Positions 25,652-34,003 of a stretch of DNA of 64,000 bases are shown here, piece after piece. Source of the stretch: an uncultured Saprospiraceae bacterium (GTDB lineage: Bacteria > Bacteroidota > Bacteroidia > Chitinophagales > Saprospiraceae); assembly GCA_937921825.1 (NCBI GenBank), contig CAKZVK010000024.1:1-64000 (forward strand). The letters run 5' to 3'. Under the pieces are notes generated by a model. The model was not told the origin of the DNA, did not search any database, and saw only the letters and a list, made by a program, of their open reading frames with translations. Every line of letters starts with the position of its first letter. The first letter of the stretch is position 1. A program made the translations under genes and the position numbers.

Positions 25652-28588
25652 CTATTCTGGGTTTAGGCCGATCATAATTCCTTTATATCCGCCACATTCC
25701 TCTAATGCGAAAGGATCTGATAAGCCAGTAGTTGGCTCTATGTCACTATCTGATAATTGGTTTGGATCTTGTCCAAATTTTTCTACTAATGCGAAACCTG
25801 ATGGAACACTTACTCCTACTGTGTAATCGCTTCCTCCTGCAGGTGTGAATGAATAGATTCCGTTAGCATTAGTTAGAGTCATGTCTACAAGGTTTCCGTT
25901 CTGGTAGAGAGAAATTTCTACATTGGCCAAGGTTCTTTCAAAACCAGCATCATATAGATTAGGATTTCCTATGATAGAATCCACCCATACTGTGCCTTGG
26001 ATCTGAGGCAATGGAACGTCTGTAAAGTCCACAGCGAATATTTCTTCACAACCGAATTCATCCGTAACGGTAGCATTATATATACCTGGTCCTGGAATAG
26101 AAACAGCTGTACCTGTCTCACCTGTTTCCCACAATACAGTTACCTGGGTATTGCAACTATATTCAGTGTAGCCAAAATATTCATTGCCATCACATTCTAC
26201 AAAAGGCCAAAATTCACATTCTAATCCCTCTTCAATTGTAAAATCTACCGAGCATATCTCTGTTCCATTATACATTAGAGTTGCAGTATAATCTGCTGAG
26301 GCAAGATTAGTCACAGGTACCCATGGTTCGAATTCTGTGGAAGATACAAGAGTCATCCCTTGATACGTTTCTAGAACATAGTCTTCCCAGAATAGTGAAT
26401 CCTGAGAATCAACTATCAATCTGTAGCTACCGTTAGCAGCACCACATGACGCATTAGAAGTTCTGACTTCTATACATTGGACACCACCGACAAAAAATAA
26501 TCCTGCATCATAGGCATAGCTGGAAGTTCCATCTACGACAAATTCTTCCGTATTTCCAGTATCAGGATCTGCATCGCTGTCTATGCTTGGGTCCGTTCCT
26601 TGACCTTGGTCTACATATCTATATCCTCCAGGTTTAGTGAAATTGATGTAGTAGTTACCTGGCTCTACACTAAAGGAATAAAACCCATCTCCAGCTCTTG
26701 TAGTTACAGACTGTACAAGGATATCATCTTTGTATAATAATACTCTACTGAATGACGGGGGGCTATCACCATCAGCTACATCTCTTACACCATTTTCATT
26801 AGTATCATCCCATACATATCCAGAGATAATAGATTCACTAATGACCTCATCTAAGCGTACTCGGAAGCTGCCCATAATATCTATGTCTTGTCCATTTGAA
26901 TTGGGTAGAGTACCCATGAATTCTCCTTCTATGTAATTGCCTAGAAGACCATCGTATGTTATTAGCTCACAGATCATATTTATACATCCAGGGTCTCCAG
27001 GATTGGTGCTTCCACAAGATCCGCCTAGGTTAGCTGAGCTTAGATAAGCTTGGAGTCTTTTTACATTATTTATTCCTTGCTGTGGGGCATCCAAAAATAA
27101 GTTCACGCCATTTTCTTGGTTGTCATTATCCAAGATTCTCAGTTGTCCATTTATTAGTCTTGCTTCTGGAGTCTCTAGAACGAACTCGATGCTTCCATCC
27201 ATTTTATATTTAATGAACTCATCAAGGATTACAGCGCCATCACAAACTTCTATGTTTCCAACGGAAACAGCATCTGTTATGTCTTCATAGATTTCCCACT
27301 CAGAAGCGGAGTCACTATCTGTGCTGTAACCTTTTATGGAAAATTTATTCAGCTCACATTGAGGAAGAGAAATAGTGAAATTGCCATCATCATCTGTCTC
27401 TGCTACAAACTGAGCGCCATTAGTGAGAGCGATAAGGGCATAGCCGTTCGTAACTGGGACACCATTGCATAAAAGTCTACCAGTGACATTCAGAGAAGAT
27501 GTATTGTCTACAACTAGGTCACCAAGATCTATATCTTCACTGAATGGTCCTATTTCTCCCTGGTAGATGATGTTTTCGTCACATTCATCTTTAGCAACTA
27601 TCTTCAATGGGGCATTCTTAGGAATCTTGCCGCAGAAGACGCCACCATATGAGGTCCAACCCATTCTAGTGATGGATCTAGATAAGTCTGTGATACACAT
27701 TTTTACACCTGTCAGCCCATTGCCATTACTATCTACTAATCTTCCTTTAATGTGTACCACTGGGAATGGGGCATCACAATTCCAAAAAGAGAAATGGCTC
27801 ACTTCTGCTACATAGTTACCTTCTGATAAGGCTGCAGTCCCTTCCTCTAGCCAGTAAGCTCTGTCTTCATCAAAAGACCAGGTCTTGATGGTCTCAGAAG
27901 CGAATTCTTGTAGCTCATCTGGAAGAGGGAAAGTAATTGTTGCAGTAGTACCATCTTTCAGTTGGATGTCATTGTTGTTGGCATCTCTAATTTCTACAGC
28001 GACCATTCCATAGGTAGCTAGTTGTACTAAAGCTTGCTCTGAATCTATGCCTCTAAGGTCTCCTGGCATTTCTTCTGCTAGTTTATTGCCGATAGGATTA
28101 TACCAGTGTCCATAGATTTTTACATCACCCTGAGCATCTATGGCCCCAGCAGGGAATTCTACAGTGGCTCCTCCATTCAGAGTTACTGTACCACCTTCTG
28201 AGGAGGATAGACTGCCTACTAGTTTTTCTTCTACCATGACAACTCTTACAAAGGCATTGTCCTCCAGCTGAGGGTAGAACCATTTGTAATTTTTGAAGAA
28301 TCCATCTTGGTTGAACTTCAGTAGGCCGCCGTCAAAAGCAGCTGTAGCTTCCTTTACTTTGAAGTACCCGTTTACGTCTGTTTCTAAAAAATCAGCTTTA
28401 TACTGGACAGAAACACCAGCCAGTGGATTACCATCTTGGTCGGTGACTAAGCCAGATACACTGGTCTGTATGGTTTCTATTGTCTGAGGACCTGTTATAG
28501 TAGTCTCAGTTACACCTATTTCGTCTTTCTGGCATCCTATGGCTAGTAGGACTAGAAGGAGGAATATTGAATATTTGATCTTCATCAT
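25652..28588 (-). CDS. Large surface lipoprotein, SdrD B-like and CarboxypepD
   Basis: A 978-aa lipoprotein (signal ending LLAIGC). A carboxypeptidase-regulatory-like domain at residues about 40-110 (VSGLVTDQDGNPLAGVSV) is followed by a ZU5-like segment (GGTVTLNGGATVEFPAGAI). More carboxypeptidase-like units follow. Two SdrD B-like domains lie at about 595-695 (GYVWDDTNENGVRDVADGD) and 875-978 (GTVWVDSIIGNPNLYDAG), the latter with LSDPFALEECG. A PKD/Ig-like stretch lies between them (TEYSCNTQVTVLWETGETG). It is first in an operon with an ECF sigma factor and an anti-sigma-like barrel protein. It has no T9SS sorting domain. An adhesin or sensory role is inferred. Confidence 0.8.
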   Translation of the reverse strand: MMKIKYSIFLLLVLLAIGCQKDEIGVTETTITGPQTIETIQTSVSGLVTDQDGNPLAGVSVQYKADFLETDVNGYFKVKEATAAFDGGLLKFNQDGFFKNYKWFYPQLEDNAFVRVVMVEEKLVGSLSSSEGGTVTLNGGATVEFPAGAIDAQGDVKIYGHWYNPIGNKLAEEMPGDLRGIDSEQALVQLATYGMVAVEIRDANNNDIQLKDGTTATITFPLPDELQEFASETIKTWSFDEDRAYWLEEGTAALSEGNYVAEVSHFSFWNCDAPFPVVHIKGRLVDSNGNGLTGVKMCITDLSRSITRMGWTSYGGVFCGKIPKNAPLKIVAKDECDENIIYQGEIGPFSEDIDLGDLVVDNTSSLNVTGRLLCNGVPVTNGYALIALTNGAQFVAETDDDGNFTISLPQCELNKFSIKGYSTDSDSASEWEIYEDITDAVSVGNIEVCDGAVILDEFIKYKMDGSIEFVLETPEARLINGQLRILDNDNQENGVNLFLDAPQQGINNVKRLQAYLSSANLGGSCGSTNPGDPGCINMICELITYDGLLGNYIEGEFMGTLPNSNGQDIDIMGSFRVRLDEVISESIISGYVWDDTNENGVRDVADGDSPPSFSRVLLYKDDILVQSVTTRAGDGFYSFSVEPGNYYINFTKPGGYRYVDQGQGTDPSIDSDADPDTGNTEEFVVDGTSSYAYDAGLFFVGGVQCIEVRTSNASCGAANGSYRLIVDSQDSLFWEDYVLETYQGMTLVSSTEFEPWVPVTNLASADYTATLMYNGTEICSVDFTIEEGLECEFWPFVECDGNEYFGYTEYSCNTQVTVLWETGETGTAVSIPGPGIYNATVTDEFGCEEIFAVDFTDVPLPQIQGTVWVDSIIGNPNLYDAGFERTLANVEISLYQNGNLVDMTLTNANGIYSFTPAGGSDYTVGVSVPSGFALVEKFGQDPNQLSDSDIEPTTGLSDPFALEECGGYKGIMIGLNPE

Positions 28589-28836
28589 TTTAAGTTAAAA
28601 TTTAAGTCTCGTAATGGAAAGTATGTTTCCTTTTAATGTTGTAGGTCGACTCACACTTATTAATATACCTGAAGTCAAAATTTCGTTGCGTAGCAATTGA
28701 TTTAATATTTATTAACAAATGTTTCACAGAATAACAATAATTAGGTATATAATTTGCTATTTATTTATATTGTCAATATATTAATGTACGACAGGGCACT
28801 TATTCATAATATTTATTAACTACAAATTCTATTATT

Positions 28837-29292
28837 ATGATGAATGAAGCTGTAAAGTCTATTATGACGACTAATCTAATTACTGTCAGTCCCACCACGG
28901 ATTTATCTATTGTTAGGCAGATTTTTATGAAAAATAAGATCCATCACCTGCCTGTTGTGAATGAAATGCACCAATTGGTAGGTCTTCTGACCACTTATGA
29001 TCTGTGGAAGAATAAAATCGCTCCTGATGATTATGCCAAGGTTTTGGCTATGGATATTATGACCACTAGAATCGCTAAGATTAATCCATGGGATAAGATA
29101 GGGACGGCGGCAGAGATCTTTCTGGATAATCGATTTCATGCCTTGCCTGTAGTAGATGAGAAGAATTATCTACTAGGTATAGTGACCTCCCACGATGTCC
29201 TCAAGTATGAATATCTAAAGGCCTATCCAAAACCGCTGCTATACAAAGGCCTCTTTGCCAACTTGAACTCAAGTCAACTTAGAACAGCTTAG
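28837..29292 (+). CDS. CBS-pair domain protein
   Basis: A 151-aa soluble protein made of two CBS domains. The first, residues about 6-62, contains SIMTTNLITVSPTTDLSIV and HHLPVVNEMHQLVGLLTTYDL. The second, about 72-130, has DIMTTRIAKINPWDKIGTAA and HALPVVDEKNYLLGIVTSHDV. CBS pairs bind adenosyl nucleotides and regulate attached or partner enzymes. No partner domain is fused, so its target is unknown. Two ATG codons lie at the start (28837 and 28840). It diverges from the large lipoprotein operon across a 248-nt AT-rich gap with no clear -7 element. Confidence 0.88.
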   Translation: MMNEAVKSIMTTNLITVSPTTDLSIVRQIFMKNKIHHLPVVNEMHQLVGLLTTYDLWKNKIAPDDYAKVLAMDIMTTRIAKINPWDKIGTAAEIFLDNRFHALPVVDEKNYLLGIVTSHDVLKYEYLKAYPKPLLYKGLFANLNSSQLRTA

Positions 29293-29415
29293 TATCCGAA
29301 CTTTTAGGGTTTTCCCTAGTATAGAAAATGGGGTTACTACTGTGTATTAGTCCCTAGGGATATCAGAACTTAGTAGAGTAAATTATTGAATCACCAGAAC
29401 TAAAAATTGAATGAT

Positions 29416-29760
29416 ATGAAACAGATACTTAGTGTAACCGGTTTATTGATGGGTTTATTATTCACGACGGGACTTGGCGTTTTTAGTTTTTTCGGAATCT
29501 ATAATATGGGACAGTATGCTGTCTACAGTGGCCAAATAGATAAAACAGCAGGAGAAGAAATCGTACTACTCACTGACGAAGGTGAGGAGCCTCTGCGCCT
29601 AAGCTTTGCCTTTGATAAGGAGTCAGACTTGGTGATAGAGGAGTTTAACTCAGTGAATGTAAGCGGTTATTATAATAAGATATTAAAGGTGCTCAAGGTG
29701 GAAGAAATATATGAGCAAACTAATCCACCCATCTTGTGCCTCCAAGAAATGAACAATTAA
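29416..29760 (+). CDS. Small membrane-anchored protein, uncharacterised
   Basis: About 114 aa. The ORF track starts at TTG 29407, but ATG 29416 gives the same single N-terminal helix (LSVTGLLMGLLFTTGLGVFSFFG) and is preferred. The remaining 85 residues are soluble, acidic and predicted beta-rich (LRLSFAFDKESDLVIEEFN), probably periplasmic. No family was recognised. It ends at a strong bidirectional hairpin. Confidence 0.55.
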   Translation: MKQILSVTGLLMGLLFTTGLGVFSFFGIYNMGQYAVYSGQIDKTAGEEIVLLTDEGEEPLRLSFAFDKESDLVIEEFNSVNVSGYYNKILKVLKVEEIYEQTNPPILCLQEMNN

Positions 29761-29785
29761 GATTTAGAGATTGAGTATTATAAAA

Positions 29786-29815
29786 AAAGAGGGCTATAAT
29801 AGTATGGCCCTCTTT
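29786..29815. terminator. Bidirectional hairpin terminator
   Basis: AAAGAGGGC at 29786-29794 pairs perfectly with GCCCTCTTT at 29807-29815 around a 12-nt loop. It is flanked by an A run on one side and a T-rich tract on the other, between two convergent genes. Confidence 0.85.
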
Positions 29816-29838
29816 CTATTTATGGTTGAATGTATTGT

Positions 29839-32800
29839 CTAGTCTAGAATCAATACTTTCTTGTATAACTTCTGCACACCATTAGAAAGATTCAGTAGAT
29901 ATATTCCAGCAGACTGGTTGCCTAAATCTAAAGTCGTCTTACCTGTTAGTGTACCTTCTAAGATTCTCCTCCCATCTATAGAGCTTATAGTATAGTTCCA
30001 GTTGTCATTATTGCTGACCACAGGATCTATGAATAAGATATCATTAGTAGGGTTAGGATAGATACTAAAGAATGAATCTGACTCTTCTATATCATTAGTA
30101 TTAGAAGCACCGTCTTCAGTCATATTTATTGTGAAAGGTGTCTGGTCTATCCAGCCGCCTTCACCATCAATTAGTGTAAAGACAAACTGGTCAGTAGCAT
30201 CTTGAGATCCATTATGATCATACCTAAGTTTACCTGACGAGAGTTCTTCTTGTGTGAATTGATCACCAATAGCAAGAGTAGTACCATCCATTGTTAGTGT
30301 TCCTATAGTCGGAGGTACCACTAGTGTATAGAGTAACTCTTCTTCTGTATTGTTATCATCTGCACAAAGCAATTCATCTGCTGAGATGAATCTTGCACTA
30401 CCCGTAAGTACTTCTAATACGTTATTATTTACAATGAACGGATTGTCTAGGGCACTATCAGAACAAAGCTCTAGTTGGAATTCATTGAGTTGTCCTCCAT
30501 TGCCTGGTTCAGTGTCTTCTATTTTTAAGATCCAATCTCCTTCTATGCTCTCTCCATTAAATATTGAAAGGTTTTCTCTTGGACGTATTCTTCTACCATT
30601 AGAATTAGGACAGCCATTAGGAAATGAAGATTCATCATCAAACCCTGCATCAATAGTTTCTACATTTAAACAAACACCTTGGAAAAGGATACATGAAGTA
30701 CCACTCGGAGAGGTCAGTGTCGCACGTAGACTTTTTATCTCTTTGTGATTTCCTTTTAGTACCGAGATATTGACATCTGTCACATTTCCAGGTGATTCAA
30801 TTAGAATTTTTGATTCTATATCAGGAGTGCCTGTACTAGGTATGATAGATGGAATATCTATAGCTGCATTGGCAGCGCAACTCAGTGCAATAGACCCAAA
30901 AGTATAGACCTCTGAACTGACCTCTCCTAAGCAAGAATTGTAAGCCACTACTCTCCAGTAGTATAAAGTGCTATTAGTCAGATTTATAAGACCTGTAGCA
31001 GAAGTCTCGATGCCTGCTTCTCTCGAGAAGATCATGCTTTCGTTACTGAAACTAGGGTTGGTTGCTAATTCTATTCTGTAGCCATCTGCGTTATCAGTTC
31101 CATTCCATTCAAACTCAGGAAAAGTCGAGACACCTCTTACGCCATTCTCCGGAAAAGTCAACCCAAATCCATCTAAGAAAGAACTTGCGGCAAGTATAGA
31201 AAGGTGTAATTCTGCCGTATCTACGCCTGGCGCAGAAGCTTGGACTACTACATTGTAGACACCTTCATCTCTTACTTGCGAAAGATCTACATTAAGCATT
31301 GTAGTGGCTCCCGGAGGTACTGGATTTTGGCTGAAGCTATGTGTGGCATTAGTTGGTAAGCCAGAGATGACCTCTAGTGTGACTTCCTCCCCAAAACCTA
31401 ATAATGATTCTGCAGTGATTTCTGCATTGACAACATCAGGAAGACAAACATCAAAAGTCTTCACTGGCGCATCTACAAAAAATGTAGGAGCAGAAGGTTC
31501 GTTAACCTGTACGAGGCCTCTACCCACATTAAAGAAAATAGTATTGTTTCCTTTTACTTTTATGATGCCACTACCTGTGGTAATGTTTGGAATATTTACA
31601 ATTTCTGATCCATCATTCGGAGTCCTAGCTTTGAGTAAATGAGGGAAAGTCTCACCATTGTTTTCTGATAAATATATATCTACATATTGGCAATCGATTA
31701 TGTCATTATCAGTATTAGCGACATCCCATTCTATGAGCATGGTCTTACCTGGTTCTGATTCTGTAAACTCACTCGGAGTAGTCACTATGAATGGGCCGGC
31801 AGAGTCAGAAGAATTAAAAGTAATATCTGCCCAGCTTACACCTCCAGCGGTTGGGTTGTCATCTCTTGCTACAAATCTAAAGTTGAATTCTCTTGTAGTA
31901 GTAGGCCATCTTTCTTCTCTCCAATCGTTCTGGCTGAGTACATAGCTCAAGCCTGGAAACATTCTTTCTTTATTATTAGAAGGTGCTACATATCTAAATA
32001 GGGGGCCTGACGGATCTCCTACACCTGCAGGGATAGATTTAGTATCCACTTGTTCCCAGCTATATACTAAGTTATCTCCATCCATATCAGAGGCGTCTCC
32101 CGCAAGCTCAAATGGAGAGAGGATAGGAATAGTAAATCCTCCTTGCTGCTCTATCCATACATCAGGGTGGTGATTATCTGTTTCTACCTGATCACTACAT
32201 CCAGCTCCTCTACCATTCAGTACATAGGACTGCATTTGTTCTAGAGTGCAACTGTGATAGATAGACTGTCTAGGGCCACTAATATTGTTAGTCCCACAAG
32301 AGCCATTATAAGAGAGGATAGTAACCCCTGATCCAAGCTCACAAGAACTTTGACTTGCAAACTGATCATTTAGATCAGTTGAGCAAGCTGCCCAAGTATG
32401 ACCTGCACTGAACTGATGCCCTATCTCATGGGCTGTAGTATTGACCATGAAGTTGAGAAGAGGTCTGTTGCCTACGCAACTTACACCTGCGGCCTTGTTT
32501 ACACTACATATAGAACCTCCAAAGGCAATTCCTGCGACGCCGTCTGTACACGACACTGTGATGACGTGACCTACATCATAAGCTCCTTCCCCTATAGCTC
32601 TATTGATGACTTCTGTATTTTCTCTTAGAGTGACGCCACCTGCATCTGGTTCAGTATAAGGTTCTGTATCAAAGAAGAAAATCAACTTGTCATTATCATC
32701 TATGAGCTCGAACTTGATAGCGAGCTCGTCTTCGAGTAGCCCATTCAGTCTATTGACAGCACTATTCATTTTAGGTAGGACAGCATCTACAGTTCCTCCT

Positions 32801-33471
32801 TGCTGGCTTCCCCACATTCCTGTACAAGCTAGGGCAAATCTATAGGTGGTCTTGATTACAGGTTCTCCTAAGTGCTTAGATGGCGCAGTTTTTACTTTTT
32901 TCTTTAGGCCTCTCTGTACGAAGTGATCTTCGTCAAATGAAGTAACTCCACAAGTAGCAGAGTATGCATCCGCATCTACATGATGGTCCGCTACATAATA
33001 GGTGACATAATGACCATCAGCTTCTGTGTAGTAGGGATCTACATAGATGAGCCCTTCATGACTCTCTATTGCTCCTCTGAAGCCAAGGTTGCTTATGTCT
33101 ATTCTTGTTACACTTCCATCTTCTGGCGAGGTACCTCTATAACTCTTGATGCTAGGGTATTTTGCAGAAAGTACAGGACTCATGCAAGGACTTTCTACGA
33201 AGTTGTACTCCTTAGTAGACCCATCCGGCATAGGTAGGCTCACATTGACACCTTGTTTTCGTGTATTGTATACATCCTCCATTGGCGCTTCGCTGAGGAG
33301 TGATTTTAGCATTTTGATATCTAAGTGGAAGGTAGAGTAGGCATCTGGTACTACTTCTCTTTCTAGGTCATGTCTCTTTTGGATTTGACTTTCGTCCTTC
33401 AGGTTCCATGGCTGCTGGCTAAAAAGACTAAAAGACAGTAAAAGTAAGATGCAAATCGATGTTGATTTCAT
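29839..33471 (-). CDS. Reprolysin-like metalloprotease with P-domain, T9SS
   Basis: A 1210-aa secreted protease. Signal peptide ends near LSFSLFSQQ; a propeptide follows to about residue 200. The catalytic domain (about 205-430) has the zinc motif HEIGHQFSAGH near residue 346, as in M12B/reprolysin-like enzymes. Middle beta-sandwich domains include FnIII-like FPEFEWNGTDNADGYRIEL. A proprotein convertase P-domain lies at about 870-1010 (IKSLRATLTSPSGTSCILF, ending IEGDWILKIEDTEPGNGGQL). A cadherin-like piece is followed by a type A T9SS sorting domain (FSIYPNPTNDILFI). Likely targets are extracellular proteins. It stands alone, with the AbrB-like gene divergent. Confidence 0.9.
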   Translation of the reverse strand: MKSTSICILLLLSFSLFSQQPWNLKDESQIQKRHDLEREVVPDAYSTFHLDIKMLKSLLSEAPMEDVYNTRKQGVNVSLPMPDGSTKEYNFVESPCMSPVLSAKYPSIKSYRGTSPEDGSVTRIDISNLGFRGAIESHEGLIYVDPYYTEADGHYVTYYVADHHVDADAYSATCGVTSFDEDHFVQRGLKKKVKTAPSKHLGEPVIKTTYRFALACTGMWGSQQGGTVDAVLPKMNSAVNRLNGLLEDELAIKFELIDDNDKLIFFFDTEPYTEPDAGGVTLRENTEVINRAIGEGAYDVGHVITVSCTDGVAGIAFGGSICSVNKAAGVSCVGNRPLLNFMVNTTAHEIGHQFSAGHTWAACSTDLNDQFASQSSCELGSGVTILSYNGSCGTNNISGPRQSIYHSCTLEQMQSYVLNGRGAGCSDQVETDNHHPDVWIEQQGGFTIPILSPFELAGDASDMDGDNLVYSWEQVDTKSIPAGVGDPSGPLFRYVAPSNNKERMFPGLSYVLSQNDWREERWPTTTREFNFRFVARDDNPTAGGVSWADITFNSSDSAGPFIVTTPSEFTESEPGKTMLIEWDVANTDNDIIDCQYVDIYLSENNGETFPHLLKARTPNDGSEIVNIPNITTGSGIIKVKGNNTIFFNVGRGLVQVNEPSAPTFFVDAPVKTFDVCLPDVVNAEITAESLLGFGEEVTLEVISGLPTNATHSFSQNPVPPGATTMLNVDLSQVRDEGVYNVVVQASAPGVDTAELHLSILAASSFLDGFGLTFPENGVRGVSTFPEFEWNGTDNADGYRIELATNPSFSNESMIFSREAGIETSATGLINLTNSTLYYWRVVAYNSCLGEVSSEVYTFGSIALSCAANAAIDIPSIIPSTGTPDIESKILIESPGNVTDVNISVLKGNHKEIKSLRATLTSPSGTSCILFQGVCLNVETIDAGFDDESSFPNGCPNSNGRRIRPRENLSIFNGESIEGDWILKIEDTEPGNGGQLNEFQLELCSDSALDNPFIVNNNVLEVLTGSARFISADELLCADDNNTEEELLYTLVVPPTIGTLTMDGTTLAIGDQFTQEELSSGKLRYDHNGSQDATDQFVFTLIDGEGGWIDQTPFTINMTEDGASNTNDIEESDSFFSIYPNPTNDILFIDPVVSNNDNWNYTISSIDGRRILEGTLTGKTTLDLGNQSAGIYLLNLSNGVQKLYKKVLILD

Positions 33472-33503
33472 ATTAGGCCCTTATTGATTTTTAATGAATA
33501 CTA

Positions 33504-33511
33504 CAAATATA
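33504..33511 (-). promoter_or_regulatory. Candidate -7 element for the metalloprotease gene
   Basis: On the minus strand this reads TATATTTG, an exact TAnnTTTG match, 33 nt upstream of the start codon at 33471. No clear -33 partner is present. Confidence 0.45.
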
Positions 33512-33653
33512 TACAGTGTCCACTAAGTTAAGTTGTATAAATAAGACCAAAGGCGACAGAGAATGGATAAATAACTAATCAGAAAATATAGAAAAATCAG
33601 AAAAAACTGTAAAAACAAAAAATTCTGATATATTTACATTGATTTTAAGTCTA

Positions 33654-33887
33654 ATGGATAAAGGAAAATTCTCAGTAGAAGCTATAGTCTCTTGTGATGA
33701 CAGGGGGCAGCTAGTACTACCTAAGGATCTTCGGAAGAGATTAAAGATTGGATCTGGAGAGAAATTGGCTTTGTTGAGATTTATGAATGACAAAGAGGAG
33801 TTCTTTCTTACACTAATTAAGACTCATGCTCTGGAAGACTTAATCAAAAACTATATGAGTCCTGTAATTAAGGATGTCATCAAATAA
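33654..33887 (+). CDS. AbrB/MazE/SpoVT-type DNA-binding protein
   Basis: The preferred ATG at 33654 gives 77 aa; the ORF track begins 15 nt earlier at a TTG. The swapped-hairpin fold is visible as VEAIVSCDDRGQLVLPKDLRKRLKI, where DDRGQLVLPKDLR is the AbrB-type DNA-contact strand-loop. EKLALLRF completes the barrel. The C-terminal helix (HALEDLIKNYMSPVIKDVI) is a family extension seen in HgcAB-associated AbrB-like proteins. No toxin gene lies next to it, so a plain transcription regulator is more likely than an antitoxin. Confidence 0.75.
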   Translation: MDKGKFSVEAIVSCDDRGQLVLPKDLRKRLKIGSGEKLALLRFMNDKEEFFLTLIKTHALEDLIKNYMSPVIKDVIK

Positions 33888-33959
33888 GGAATAATCAGAT
33901 GGTACATAGATTGAGTCGTTATAAGACTCTTTTGTTATGAGATTGATATCATTTTAGTC

Positions 33960-33992
33960 AAAGGAGATAGTGATTGAGCTGTCTCCTTTTTT
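33960..33992. terminator. Bidirectional hairpin terminator
   Basis: AAAGGAGA at 33960-33967 pairs with TCTCCTTT starting at 33982, followed by a T run. It lies between the convergent AbrB-like gene and the giant barrel gene. Confidence 0.75.
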
Positions 33993-34003
33993 ATAAGTCT
34001 TAT

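Noticed and set aside
33654-33887. AbrB-like gene as an antitoxin
   Set aside because: No toxin-sized ORF with PIN, MazF or similar motifs flanks it on the same strand.
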